A DNA stretch of 64,000 nt from Leeuwenhoekiella palythoae (GTDB taxonomy: Bacteria > Bacteroidota > Bacteroidia > Flavobacteriales > Flavobacteriaceae), in NCBI RefSeq assembly GCF_900130045.1, contig NZ_FQXT01000001.1, positions 310,001 through 374,000 on the forward strand, read 5' to 3'. Positions 27,863 to 37,855 of this stretch are shown piece after piece. Under the pieces are notes generated by a model that was not told where the DNA came from, searched no databases, and worked only from the letters and a program-made list of their open reading frames with translations. Every line of letters starts with the position of its first letter. The stretch's first letter is position 1. A program made the translations under genes and the position numbers.

Positions 27863-28843
27863 TTAATCAAGGACATTATCTTTTAAAGTTGGCCAGCCTT
27901 CAGCATCCCACTGAAGTTCAGCAATTTTTAATTTTGGTGCGCTATTATCATTAGCATCATACGCGTGAAAGATGATGTAATCCTTTCCGTCGAACGTGTA
28001 GGTACTATTATGACCCGCGCCATACCAATTTTCATTTCCTTCGATGATCAAGGTTCCACCACCGTTATTTAGGGCTACCCCGTCTTTATCTATATAAGGA
28101 CCGCTCGCGCTTTTAGATCGCCCTACCACTACTTTGTAGGTGCTGTTTTCGCCGCGACAGCATAAATCCCAAGACAAAAACCCATAGTACCAATCTCCCT
28201 TTTTGAAGATGAAAGGCGCTTCTAAAGCTGCATCTCCGGGATTGGCATCTGCCAGATCAAAAGAACGTTCCCGGCGCGCGATTGTATGCCACTCTTGCGG
28301 CTGCGCGATAGCTTTCAAATCCTCTGAAAGCTTTACCATTTTTAATCCTTCCCAAAAGGAACCAAATGCCAGATACGGCGTATCATTCTCGTCAAAAATC
28401 AAATTAGGATCAATGGCATTCCATAAATCGCGATTAGGAACCGACTGGATCACGATCCCCTGATCTTCCCATTTATAATTGGGATCGTCTGCATCAAGGG
28501 TTGTATTGGTCGTCAAACCGATCGCCGAAGTATTCTTTGCAAAAGCGGAAACCGAATAATACAAATAGTATTTGCCGTTATGGAACGTAATATCCGGAGC
28601 CCAAATATGATTATTGAAATCTGCCGCAACATCATCTGCCCATACCGGTTCTTCAGTAAATACCTGAGGTTCTTTTTCCCAATTTTTTAAATCGGGCGAA
28701 CTAAACACTGAAATTCCTCTACCGGTACAAAAGAGATAATAGGTATCGCCCTGCTTGATCGCAACCGGATCGTGAACGCGGATATCTTGTGCAAAAAGGC
28801 TATTAAAAACTAAAAGACTAAAAAAGGTAAAAAGCGTTTTCAT
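27863..28843 (-). CDS. GH43 endo-arabinanase-like enzyme, exported
   Basis: The 326-residue protein has a signal peptide (ending SLFAQ). It is a five-bladed-propeller GH43 enzyme with the three acidic residues in place: base Asp in RVHDPVA, pKa-modulating Asp in NAIDPNLIFDE and acid Glu in ALEAPFIFKKG. SWDLCCRGENSTYKV is typical of arabinan endo-1,5-alpha-L-arabinanases. It likely cuts the arabinan backbone in the periplasm or at the surface. It is one of three GH43 genes in a row with 1-3-base spacing. Confidence 0.93.
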   Translation of the reverse strand: MKTLFTFFSLLVFNSLFAQDIRVHDPVAIKQGDTYYLFCTGRGISVFSSPDLKNWEKEPQVFTEEPVWADDVAADFNNHIWAPDITFHNGKYYLYYSVSAFAKNTSAIGLTTNTTLDADDPNYKWEDQGIVIQSVPNRDLWNAIDPNLIFDENDTPYLAFGSFWEGLKMVKLSEDLKAIAQPQEWHTIARRERSFDLADANPGDAALEAPFIFKKGDWYYGFLSWDLCCRGENSTYKVVVGRSKSASGPYIDKDGVALNNGGGTLIIEGNENWYGAGHNSTYTFDGKDYIIFHAYDANDNSAPKLKIAELQWDAEGWPTLKDNVLD

Positions 28844-28846
28844 AGT

Positions 28847-29860
28847 TTAGTTTTCTGGTTGAATTCCTTCTGAAGTCATCACAATGCGTTTGATCGTCCC
28901 GTCTTCGTTGTAGTATAAACGATCTACACAAACCGAACGGTGAAAACTGCTCCCGTGTGTTGGAATGCTTCCGTTATGATAAACGAAATACCACTTGTCT
29001 TTAAATTCAATAATCGATTGATGATTGGTATTACTGTTACCCGCAACTTCATTTAAAATCCCTTTATATTCCCACGGACCGGTAATTGATTTTGACATCG
29101 CATAGGCGGTTTTCTCCGGAAAGTCATAAGCATAAGACAGATAATACCAGTCGCCACGCTTATGAATGTATGGTGCTTCAGTAAATTTAGGAAGATCAAC
29201 GGTGTGAATAGGACCATCCATCTCGATCATATTATCTTTTAACTTTACGTATTTACACACCTGATTTCCCCAATATAAATAAGGCGTACCGTCATCATCA
29301 ATAAAAACTGTTGGATCAATATCATCCCAGCTAATGCCGGTTTGCGTAGTCATATCGTTAGTGATCAACGCTTTGCCTATAGCATCTTTCCAAGGACCTT
29401 CAGGGCTCTCTGCCACGGCTACACCAATGGCTTTACCGTGCTTTGACTCGTCGTGTTGAACGGTCACAAACCAATAAAATTCCCCATCCTTTTCCACTAC
29501 CTCAGCAGCCCAAGCCGAATGAATTGCCCAATCAAAATCGGTAGGTTTTAGCGGTACGGGATGTTCTTTCCAATTGATCATATCGTCTGAAGAATACAGC
29601 AACCACTCATCCATAATATAACGCTCTTCATTATCTGGCGCCATGTCGTGGCCTGCATAAATATAAACCCGACCGTCGTGTACCAAAGCTGCAGGATCTG
29701 CAGTGTATTTGTCTTTTATAATTGGATTATTATAAGACGTTTCAAGCTCTTCAAAAAGGGCTTGACCACGTTCAACACTTACCTCTTCAATCTGTGCTGT
29801 GGTTTTACAACTTGCTAAAAGCGCTGTTACTGCTAATACTGTATAAATCTGCTTTTTCAT
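28847..29860 (-). CDS. GH43 family lipoprotein (arabinofuranosidase/xylosidase-like)
   Basis: The 337-residue protein has a lipoprotein signal (LLASCKTTAQ). GH43 catalytic acids appear as YTADPAALV, DIDPTVFID and KFTEAPYIHKRGDWYYLSYA. The single-domain layout suits an exo-acting alpha-L-arabinofuranosidase that trims oligosaccharides, but the product is not certain. It lies 1 base from the next GH43 gene upstream and 3 bases from the one downstream, so it is tightly co-expressed. Confidence 0.92.
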   Translation of the reverse strand: MKKQIYTVLAVTALLASCKTTAQIEEVSVERGQALFEELETSYNNPIIKDKYTADPAALVHDGRVYIYAGHDMAPDNEERYIMDEWLLYSSDDMINWKEHPVPLKPTDFDWAIHSAWAAEVVEKDGEFYWFVTVQHDESKHGKAIGVAVAESPEGPWKDAIGKALITNDMTTQTGISWDDIDPTVFIDDDGTPYLYWGNQVCKYVKLKDNMIEMDGPIHTVDLPKFTEAPYIHKRGDWYYLSYAYDFPEKTAYAMSKSITGPWEYKGILNEVAGNSNTNHQSIIEFKDKWYFVYHNGSIPTHGSSFHRSVCVDRLYYNEDGTIKRIVMTSEGIQPEN

Positions 29861-29861
29861 T

Positions 29862-31397
29862 TTAATTTATTTTTTTGCCCCAAATGGCAGTTCCTTCATT
29901 ATTTAATCCTGAAAGTAAAATGGTAGATTCTACTTCATTTTCCCAATCACGACCACGCTCTACATAGAGTTTATCTACAAACGTTCCATCACCAAAATTC
30001 AACGTAAGCCACGGCGCGTCATAACTCCATACATCATTGGCGTTAGTGTTAATACTTCCATCAGCATTTAAAGTCAGATCAATTGAATTTTGAAAATCTG
30101 GATAGCGTTGTTCATCGGCATATCCCGGTGTGACGGTGTATCCAAAAATGATTTGCTCATAATTTCCAACCAAATCAGTATCGGTGATCGTAGTCTGCGC
30201 CACATCTGCAAATCGCTCAGGCGAAATAATAGGCCAACCGTCTTCCGTCCAGTGAATTTTACGCACGTGCAATACCATAAAGAAGCTGTTTTCACCAGGC
30301 CTTCCCTGATGTGCCATATAATACTGACCGCTATCGTCTTTAAATACTCCCGGATGCGAAACTCCTTGCCAACCCGAATGCTCATCAAAGCGATACGGAG
30401 CCAAAATCATGGGACCGTTATCTTCTTCCGTATTGATATCTAAACCATTATAGTCATAAAATGGTCCATCTGGAGTATCGCTTCGGCCTACGCGCACGTT
30501 GTATTTGGTTTGCAACCAATCGTAGGCAATGAACATATAATACTTGTTTTGATCTTCATTATAGATCACTTCGGGTCCTTCAATATTTCCGTTCACAATT
30601 CCATTTGTGAAACCACGTTGTGCAACTCTACTTCCTGTATCTCCCGGGCTTGCAGCAAGACCGGTTTGTGGATTTAGCTTGAGTTTATAAATTCCATCAT
30701 ACGCAGAACCATAGTAGAACCAATGTTCGCCTGCCGGAGTAACCACCACCGAGGGGTCGATCGCATTGGTTTGCACAGGACCTCCCGGTTCTGATGAAAC
30801 CACCAAATCCTTTTCGACCCAAGGTCCCTCGGGACTGTCAGAAGTGGCGAGCCCCATAGTGCTTAACCTTCCGGTAGAAGAAGATAGTGAATAGTACAAA
30901 CGATACTCGTCGCCAACCTTCATCACATATGGTGCCCAAAGCGCTTGAAAAGGTGTTCCGCCTTTGCTTCTGATATACGCGGCGCCTTTGGCAGGCAACC
31001 CGTTAAACGCCCAACCAATCCATTCCCAATTGATCAAATCCTCTGATTTACGAATCTGAATACCAGGTCGTACATCTGAGCCAAAAGATACATCTGTATT
31101 ATAACAATAATAGGTATTACCCACTTTGATCACCGAAGGATCGTGCACGTTATACGGTCCCCAATTGGCAACATTCTCAACACCGGCAACATCGTAATAG
31201 GTATCGGTAATGTTGTCAACCGTATATACTTTTGCTGCTACAGGTTCTTCCGGTTCTTCTTCTGGAGTTGTTGGCGTTTCAGGCTCACCACCTGTTTCTT
31301 CCACCGGTGAATCTGATGAACACGAAATTGCCAATGCACACCAAAAGACTAAAAGACCTTTACGTAGCAAACTTGTATTTTCGTCATTCCTTTTCAT
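29862..31397 (-). CDS. GH43 endo-arabinanase with C-terminal domain, surface lipoprotein
   Basis: The 511-residue lipoprotein (ALAISCSSDSP) has a proline/glutamate-rich linker (about residues 25-55) that could hold it away from the membrane. The GH43 core has NVHDPSVIK, NAIDPSVVV and NIEGPEVIYNE as the acidic triad. Residues about 405-511 form a beta-barrel-like extension (NYEQIIFGYTVTPG, SIDLTLNADGS) found in larger endo-alpha-1,5-arabinanases. A linker after the lipid anchor is common for outward-facing enzymes that start polymer breakdown. Confidence 0.92.
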   Translation of the reverse strand: MKRNDENTSLLRKGLLVFWCALAISCSSDSPVEETGGEPETPTTPEEEPEEPVAAKVYTVDNITDTYYDVAGVENVANWGPYNVHDPSVIKVGNTYYCYNTDVSFGSDVRPGIQIRKSEDLINWEWIGWAFNGLPAKGAAYIRSKGGTPFQALWAPYVMKVGDEYRLYYSLSSSTGRLSTMGLATSDSPEGPWVEKDLVVSSEPGGPVQTNAIDPSVVVTPAGEHWFYYGSAYDGIYKLKLNPQTGLAASPGDTGSRVAQRGFTNGIVNGNIEGPEVIYNEDQNKYYMFIAYDWLQTKYNVRVGRSDTPDGPFYDYNGLDINTEEDNGPMILAPYRFDEHSGWQGVSHPGVFKDDSGQYYMAHQGRPGENSFFMVLHVRKIHWTEDGWPIISPERFADVAQTTITDTDLVGNYEQIIFGYTVTPGYADEQRYPDFQNSIDLTLNADGSINTNANDVWSYDAPWLTLNFGDGTFVDKLYVERGRDWENEVESTILLSGLNNEGTAIWGKKIN

Positions 31398-31407
31398 AGC
31401 AATAGAT

Positions 31408-32958
31408 TTATTTTCCTTCTAAGACTACTACCGAAAATGCCGGCAATGTCACTTCTAGCACCCCTTTCTTGAATTTAAAATCTTTAAACACTTCAGGCAT
31501 GATATGTTTAGGGTCTTCAAAAGAATTATGGTCCTGAAGTTTTTCTGAAGCTAAAATTTCAGCAGAAAAATCTTTGATGTCTAATTCACTTAGATCAATA
31601 CTCACCGTGTTTTCTTTATGAGCATCGATATTTACTAAAGAAATATGTGTTTTGCCTTCAGCATCTTTTGAAGCTGAAGCTGAAATCGCAGGAAGTTTAT
31701 CACCGTTTAGTTCATAATCTGGCGTATCTAAATCCATAGGAATCAATTGCGCATCTTGGTGCACCATATACATTTTTAAAATGTGGTAGGTAGGCGTCAA
31801 GATCATTTGCTCTCCTTTTGTAAGTGCAACTGCTTGTAAAACATTAACCGTTTGCGCCAAGTTTGCCATTTTTACACGATCACTGTGGTTGTGAAAAATA
31901 TTTAAAGTAGTTCCCGCAATCATCGCATCACGCATCGTGTTTTGCTGATATAAAAAGCCAGGATTGGTACCTTCTTGTACTTCATACCAGCCACCCCACT
32001 CGTCAACAACAAGATCAACTTCTTTATTCTTATCATATTTATCCATAATCGCCACGTGCTTGGTGATGAGCTCATCCATAAATAGAGATGATTTCATTGT
32101 GGTAAAATATTGCTCTTCAGAAAAAGTTACATCAGGACCTTTTGCTCCCCAATCGATCACAGAATAATGGTGCAGCGCAACCCCATCGATTAAGTTTTTA
32201 GGAATATTTTTCATCAACACTTCGGTCCAGTTATAGTCTGCGCTATTAGCTCCCGAAGCAATTCGGTATAAACCGGCTTCGTTGTTCCAGCTGCCCATAA
32301 ACGTTGCATACTGGCGGTACAGGTTGGCATAGAACTCCGGCTCCATGTTTCCACCGCAGCCCCACATTTCGTTTCCAACGCCCCAATAGGTAACTCCCCA
32401 AGATTTCTCGCGACCGTTTTCTTTACGCAAATCGGCCATCGGGCTCGTACCGTCGTGGTTCACATATTGTACCCAATCTGCCAATTCCTTTACTGTACCG
32501 CTACCTACATTTCCGGCGAGATAAGGTTCTGTTTCTAATGCCTCACATAAGTTTAGAAAGTTGTGTGTACCAAAGCTGTTATCTTCAGTCACCCCACCCC
32601 ACCAAGTGTTTACAATAGTTGGGCGATCCTCTTGTGGACCAATACCATCTTTCCAATGATAGGTGTCTGCAAAACAACCTCCCGGCCAACGCAGGTTAGG
32701 AATCTTGATCGCTTTTAAAGCTTCAATCAAATCATTACGCACTCCATCTGTATTAGGGATGGGGCTATCTTCTCCCACATAAAAACCATCATAAATAGAA
32801 CGTCCTAAGTGTTCTGCAAAATGGCCATAAATATGTTTGCTGATCGTAGGCGCATCTTCCGAAGGTTTTACGGTAATGGTTGCATCTTGAGCATTAAGCA
32901 CCGTAACGCTGCAAAATGCAATTACAAATGCACCTACAAGCTGTAATTTGTTCATCAT
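31408..32958 (-). CDS. Alpha-L-arabinofuranosidase, GH51, exported (short form)
   Basis: The 516-residue protein has a signal peptide (ending VLNAQD; the start may be either of two adjacent ATG codons). It keeps the acid/base Glu197 (GVGNEMWGCGG) and the nucleophile Glu320 (VVDEWGGWYE), plus LRWPGGCFADTYHWKDGIGP. It lacks the inserted CBM-like domain of the other GH51 in the locus and resembles the compact AbfA type that acts on short arabino-oligosaccharides. It is 10 bases before the GH43 trio. Confidence 0.96.
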   Translation of the reverse strand: MMNKLQLVGAFVIAFCSVTVLNAQDATITVKPSEDAPTISKHIYGHFAEHLGRSIYDGFYVGEDSPIPNTDGVRNDLIEALKAIKIPNLRWPGGCFADTYHWKDGIGPQEDRPTIVNTWWGGVTEDNSFGTHNFLNLCEALETEPYLAGNVGSGTVKELADWVQYVNHDGTSPMADLRKENGREKSWGVTYWGVGNEMWGCGGNMEPEFYANLYRQYATFMGSWNNEAGLYRIASGANSADYNWTEVLMKNIPKNLIDGVALHHYSVIDWGAKGPDVTFSEEQYFTTMKSSLFMDELITKHVAIMDKYDKNKEVDLVVDEWGGWYEVQEGTNPGFLYQQNTMRDAMIAGTTLNIFHNHSDRVKMANLAQTVNVLQAVALTKGEQMILTPTYHILKMYMVHQDAQLIPMDLDTPDYELNGDKLPAISASASKDAEGKTHISLVNIDAHKENTVSIDLSELDIKDFSAEILASEKLQDHNSFEDPKHIMPEVFKDFKFKKGVLEVTLPAFSVVVLEGK

Positions 32959-32965
32959 AGTGTAA

Positions 32966-35900
32966 TTATTTGGTGTTTGAATTGTGTGTGTTTTTATTTG
33001 AGTATTTAAAGGTCGCTATCGTATCACCGTTGCGACCAACTAGAATTAAATCGTCATTACTGACAGGTACTTTTACAATGCTTTTTGAATCTCCTTTTAG
33101 CGTGAAACCAGAGCGTTTACGGGGAAATTCTTTAAAGCCGCCATCTTGAGTATTCAGCAAAGTAGTACCAAAAGACGCATCGTAACGCCCGCCGTTGACT
33201 TCTGCGCTGTAATCATTACCCACAAGTAACAGATCTAGATATCCATCCTGATCAATATCTTCACAAAGCATTGCATTTACCGGCGCCAGCTGCGCTGCAT
33301 TAGGTAAAGGTTTTATAATAAATCCTGTTTCTGTATTTTCAATGAGTATGCTTCTCAACTCTTCGGCTTTAAGCGTTTGATACGGAGTTTTTAAAAGCTG
33401 AAGCAACTCACTTGTGTTTGCTTTTGCAAACCTGTGATAATAGAGGAATTTCTTTTTAAGTTGTGGTAATTGCTGCGTTAACTGATCTAGTGTAGCTATC
33501 GGAAAATAAGCACCTTCCTCATATTTTGAAAAGATAGGATCTACGTAACCGTTGTTGTCAAAATCAGCAAAGTCCACTTTTAAAGCTTGATGTTGTCCCG
33601 AATTTAAAACCGTATTCAAGCCTATATTTCCTGCAACAAAATCTATATCGCCATCATTATCAAAGTCAGCTGCGGCCATCCTATTCCATAAACCTGTTGT
33701 TTTGCTGAGGCCGAGTGCTTCGGTTTTATTTTTAAACGTTCCGCCTTCATTTTCTAATATGGTGATAGGCATAAATTCGCCTGCAAGGATGAGATCGACT
33801 TTTCCGTCTTTGTTGTAATCTTTAAATGTTGCAGCAGTGACCATTCCCGCATTTTGCAGAAACGGACAAACCTCAGCCGTTACATCTACAAAATTTCCAC
33901 CGTTATTCTTCAGAATATAACTCTGCGGCGCCGTTGGAAATTTCCCCGGAACCACGCGACCTCCCACAAAAAGATCTACAAAACCATCATTATCATAATC
34001 TGCTGCCGTCACGGCTAAAGTACTCGTAAGCATTTCGGGCAATGGCTGTGCTACAAAACCTGAAGTAGTATTGAAATACAAGCGATCCTGATAGGCTTCA
34101 TGACCTGCATAACGCTCCGTACCTCCGCTGGTCACGTAGAGGTCTAACTTGCCATCATTATTGGCATCAAACATTACAGCCTGACCATCTTCAAAAAGTT
34201 CTGTTTCCGGGAGTTCTTGTTTTTTAAAGCTTTGATCTTTTTGCTGATATAAAATAGTAGAATTTTCACCGTAGCTTCCGCCGATGAATACATCTTCGAG
34301 ACCATCTCCATTTAAATCCCCCACTGCGAGACTTGGACCTTGCTCTGAGTATTTATGCATCAGCAAAGGTTGCGTAGCATAATCGTTATTAAAACGATCA
34401 ATATGCTCATAATTAATTGTTTCAACACTTGTTAAAATACCCGGTTTTTTAACTGGTACATCCTTAAGCTCTTGTGCATCCTCATAACTCAATGTCAACT
34501 GCTGATTAGCTTCTATATTTCGCATAATAGCCAGTTTGCCGTCTGGCCATTGCACAATCATGCTATCTATCGTTTTGCGATTCTTCAACCCAAAATGCAA
34601 TGTGGTACTCACCGTACTTTGAAACCCACGCACCGGATTGTTAACTCTAATTTTTTCAGTATTGTCTGAATAGACACGTACAGATGCGCCAATTCCTTTT
34701 AAATTATTTTTTAAACCTTTTAGATTTACTTTTAAATAGTTTGAATCTGGTCCTAAACTGTCAGTGAGGGTATTTTTATAAATAAAAGCCGGAGCATTAA
34801 TATTACTTGCGATAAGGTCAAGATCTCCGTCGTTATCAAAATCAGCATACACCGCGCCACTTGAAATAGACGCTTCGTCAAAACCCCAAGCTTCAGTACT
34901 TTTAGTGAAGGACTGCCCATCTACATTTTTAAAAGCATAATTAGCGACCTTAATTGCTGGCCGTGTAGCTAAACAGTCTTTAACTGCTTTTTGCAATTGG
35001 CCACCACTACCAAAAGACGAACTTCTACTTTCTCTAAACTTCACAAAATCTATATCGGTAATGTCTTTGCCAAAACCGTTTGTTATATACAGATCATTAA
35101 AGCCATCGTTGTCAAAATCTGCAAGAAGCGGAGCCCAACTCCAATCTGTTTTATCTATACCGGCAAACTGACCTATTTCGCTATAGGTTCCGTCACCGTT
35201 GTTGTGCTGAAGCATATTACGCATATACTGATGCCCGTAGCCATAGCGTAAGGCAATCTGAAATATGTCGTATGAATTAGCTCCAGACATTAATTTTCTT
35301 CGCTTTAAATCTTCGGGCAACATATCAACGGTAATCACATCTGTAAAACCGTCGTTATCAATATCTGCTACATCATTCCCCATTGAAAAGTGGCTCATAT
35401 GCCCAAAATAGTTCAAGCCCTCTTCGTTAAATCTTCCATTTTGTTGATTTACATACAGTAAATCTCTTGATAAGTAATCATTTGAAATATAAAGGTCTGG
35501 CCAGTTGTCGTTATTGGCATCTAATACCGAAACGCCTAATCCAAAACCTTCAAAGGTGATTCCGGCTTCTGCCGAAACATTAGTAAAAACCGGATGTCCC
35601 AGTTGCTCATTGTAATCGTTGCGATATAACCGATCTGTATTCCTGGCGCTTCCGTTAGTTTGCATGGGTCTAACACTGATTGCAGAATTCTCAAATCCGC
35701 CGCCGGTTAATAGATACATATCCAGATCTCCGTCTAGATCGTAATCAAAAAACACCGCTTGAATAGATTCTCCCTGATCTGCCAAACCGTATTCGGTTGC
35801 AGCTTCAGTAAAGGTTAAATCGCCGTTATTGATGTAAAGCAGATTGGGGAACTCACTTTTGTTCCCCATTCCACCCACACTTAAATAAATATCATCATAA

Positions 35901-36274
35901 CCATCTTGATTCACATCGATCACACTCACTCCGGTTGTCCACTTTCCGGAAGTATCAATACCAGAAGTTGTAGTGATATCTTCAAACTGCATAGCTCCTT
36001 TATTGAGATAGAGTTTACTAGAAGTAAGATTTCCACTGAAAAAAACATCAGGTAAGTGATCGTTGTTAAAATCCCCAACGCCTACTCCACCTCCATTATA
36101 GAGGTACTCATAATTGAGTATGTTGATCGAATCATTTGTGGTTATTGTATTTTCAAAATCAATACCCGTATAAGAAGCACTGAGACGCTCAAAGAGCGTC
36201 TCAGACTTTTTATTATCTGCGCAAGAACTTACCACAACGGCAAATACTAAAACAAATAGGTTTTTGATTTTCAA
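32966..36274 (-). CDS. FG-GAP/VCBS repeat lipoprotein with ASPIC/UnbV domain
   Basis: The 1102-residue lipoprotein (VVSSCADNK) starts at TTG 36274; no ATG lies nearby. Many Asp-rich calcium-binding blades (DFNNDHLPDVFF, DVNQDGYDDIYLS, DFDNDGDLDLIAS, DLNGDGLEDVFIG and more) point to two beta-propellers. An ASPIC/UnbV segment (GASVRVYSDN, FGLKNRKTIDSMIVQWPDG) lies at about 515-590. It takes the position after susD that SusE/SusF or other surface glycan-binding proteins hold elsewhere. I infer a role in glycan capture or display; no catalytic motif is seen. A strong hairpin lies inside its 5' end. Confidence 0.88.
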   Translation of the reverse strand: MKIKNLFVLVFAVVVSSCADNKKSETLFERLSASYTGIDFENTITTNDSINILNYEYLYNGGGVGVGDFNNDHLPDVFFSGNLTSSKLYLNKGAMQFEDITTTSGIDTSGKWTTGVSVIDVNQDGYDDIYLSVGGMGNKSEFPNLLYINNGDLTFTEAATEYGLADQGESIQAVFFDYDLDGDLDMYLLTGGGFENSAISVRPMQTNGSARNTDRLYRNDYNEQLGHPVFTNVSAEAGITFEGFGLGVSVLDANNDNWPDLYISNDYLSRDLLYVNQQNGRFNEEGLNYFGHMSHFSMGNDVADIDNDGFTDVITVDMLPEDLKRRKLMSGANSYDIFQIALRYGYGHQYMRNMLQHNNGDGTYSEIGQFAGIDKTDWSWAPLLADFDNDGFNDLYITNGFGKDITDIDFVKFRESRSSSFGSGGQLQKAVKDCLATRPAIKVANYAFKNVDGQSFTKSTEAWGFDEASISSGAVYADFDNDGDLDLIASNINAPAFIYKNTLTDSLGPDSNYLKVNLKGLKNNLKGIGASVRVYSDNTEKIRVNNPVRGFQSTVSTTLHFGLKNRKTIDSMIVQWPDGKLAIMRNIEANQQLTLSYEDAQELKDVPVKKPGILTSVETINYEHIDRFNNDYATQPLLMHKYSEQGPSLAVGDLNGDGLEDVFIGGSYGENSTILYQQKDQSFKKQELPETELFEDGQAVMFDANNDGKLDLYVTSGGTERYAGHEAYQDRLYFNTTSGFVAQPLPEMLTSTLAVTAADYDNDGFVDLFVGGRVVPGKFPTAPQSYILKNNGGNFVDVTAEVCPFLQNAGMVTAATFKDYNKDGKVDLILAGEFMPITILENEGGTFKNKTEALGLSKTTGLWNRMAAADFDNDGDIDFVAGNIGLNTVLNSGQHQALKVDFADFDNNGYVDPIFSKYEEGAYFPIATLDQLTQQLPQLKKKFLYYHRFAKANTSELLQLLKTPYQTLKAEELRSILIENTETGFIIKPLPNAAQLAPVNAMLCEDIDQDGYLDLLLVGNDYSAEVNGGRYDASFGTTLLNTQDGGFKEFPRKRSGFTLKGDSKSIVKVPVSNDDLILVGRNGDTIATFKYSNKNTHNSNTK
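36180..36204 (-). repeat. Strong GC-rich hairpin inside the 5' coding region of the FG-GAP gene
   Basis: CTGAGACGCTC and GAGCGTCTCAG form a perfect 11-bp stem with a 3-base loop. It encodes residues about 24-32, just after the lipobox Cys, in the third gene of the SusC-SusD transcript. No T-run follows, so it is not a standard terminator. It may stabilise upstream mRNA, slow ribosomes or attenuate downstream expression. Confidence 0.6.
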
Positions 36275-36303
36275 GGTTTACTCTTTAAAAATTTAAACTA
36301 CTC

Positions 36304-37851
36304 TTAGTTAGCAGAGTTAGGAACTAAATTAGGATTACGGTCTAACTCACCCTGTGGTAACGGCTGGTATTCTCTACCGTTGGCAAAGGTGTCAAACTCA
36401 TCATCATTAGCTTGTAACTGTGATAACCTTGAAGAATCTTCTAACCATCCCCAGCGCTTAATATCGTAGTAGCGTAACCCTTCAATAGCTAATTCGGTTA
36501 CACGCTCGTGCGCTAATTGGTTCATAAACTGAGTCAAGTTATACCCCGCAAATTCTGCTTCTCTATCCGGAAGATTTGCACGATCACGCACACGCTGTAC
36601 CTGCGCCGCTGCTGTAGGAATATCACCTGTATTCGCAAGACATTCAGCATACATTAACAATACATCTGCAAAGCGAATCACGTGGTAATTAATACCAGCG
36701 GTAAACGGATCACCTCCTGAATTTGCCAAGGTATATTTTGCGATATAATTCAAGTTTCGGTCTAAGAAATAATCACGACCGTAAGCTTGTGTAAGACCTT
36801 CTTCTTCGTTGTAGCTTAAGATAGTTGCCGCATAGCGCGGATCTAAATTTCCGTCTACGGTTCTTTCTGATGATAATTCATCAACTAAAAACTGCGTAGG
36901 GAAAAAGTCATAGAAATCAGCTCCTGAATAAGTAGGTGCCAAAGCGATAAACTGTCTCCAGTTCACACTAGGATCACCACCCCAGTTAAAAACCGAATTT
37001 AAACTCTGTGTGAATTCCGCCCAAAAAATGCGACCCGGATTTGCCGCTTCTACGCTAGGATCTTGAGAAAAAAGATCTTGGTAATTCGCAGCTAGATCAT
37101 AGCGCTGTGATTCAACTACTGTTCTAAAATAAGGTAACGCAGTATCATAATCGCCTTGATATAGCTTTAATTTACCCATTAAAGATTGTGCTGCACCTAA
37201 AGTCGCTCTACCTACGTGACCGCTATCTGCGCCACTAACTGAAGTATAATCAGCCGGTAAACTTGCAATAGCCTCAGTAAGGTCTGCCTCTACTTGTGCA
37301 TAAATAGTAGCTTGAGTCACCTCTTGATTTGAAGGAAAGAAATCATCTTCACTTTTAGGAACACTCAATACTAAAGGAACATTATCATAAATGTTAGTTA
37401 GATTAAAATATGCCAAGGCTCTTAAAAAATAAGCTTGACCTAATAATCTACCTCTCAGATCTTCATCCATCTCTTCAATTAACGGAATATTCTCTAAAGC
37501 CTGATTGGCACGGTTTACCGTGATATAATATCCCTCATAACACCAGCCTACAGCATCGTCTGTACCGGGAACTGTGAAATTACTGGTCTGTTGTAAGAAA
37601 GCCCACGGACTTCTAGATTTAGTTTCATCGCTTCGACCGTCGCCAATAACCGGCGTCATACGCTGGTACAAGCCGTCTATGATCAACGTATTGTATATCG
37701 CATCTACCGCAGCTATCGCCTGATCTTCATTGGTATAATACGCATCAGCCGCCAAGCGGTTTGGGTTTATGATTTCTAATTCATCACCACAGCTGTAGAA
37801 CAAGCTTGTGGTAAGCGCAATTAGAAAAACTTTTATCGTGTGTTTTTTCAT
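36304..37851 (-). CDS. susD: SusD/RagB family surface glycan-binding lipoprotein
   Basis: The 515-residue lipoprotein (LFYSCGDELEIINPN) forms the lid of the SusCD outer-membrane importer. It has the TPR-like helical N-terminal half (EDQAIAAVDAIYNTL, LRGRLLGQAYFLRALAYFNL) and the C-terminal region of the family (YHVIRFADVLLMYAECLANTG, AIEGLRYYDIKRWG, PLPQGELDRNPNL). It is 4 bases after susC. The likely ligand is arabinan oligosaccharide, from the neighbouring enzymes. Confidence 0.97.
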   Translation of the reverse strand: MKKHTIKVFLIALTTSLFYSCGDELEIINPNRLAADAYYTNEDQAIAAVDAIYNTLIIDGLYQRMTPVIGDGRSDETKSRSPWAFLQQTSNFTVPGTDDAVGWCYEGYYITVNRANQALENIPLIEEMDEDLRGRLLGQAYFLRALAYFNLTNIYDNVPLVLSVPKSEDDFFPSNQEVTQATIYAQVEADLTEAIASLPADYTSVSGADSGHVGRATLGAAQSLMGKLKLYQGDYDTALPYFRTVVESQRYDLAANYQDLFSQDPSVEAANPGRIFWAEFTQSLNSVFNWGGDPSVNWRQFIALAPTYSGADFYDFFPTQFLVDELSSERTVDGNLDPRYAATILSYNEEEGLTQAYGRDYFLDRNLNYIAKYTLANSGGDPFTAGINYHVIRFADVLLMYAECLANTGDIPTAAAQVQRVRDRANLPDREAEFAGYNLTQFMNQLAHERVTELAIEGLRYYDIKRWGWLEDSSRLSQLQANDDEFDTFANGREYQPLPQGELDRNPNLVPNSAN

Positions 37852-37855
37852 TTTC

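Noticed and set aside
36180-36204. Hairpin as a transcription terminator of susCD
   Set aside because: It is inside coding sequence and no T-run follows on the minus strand; another role is more likely.
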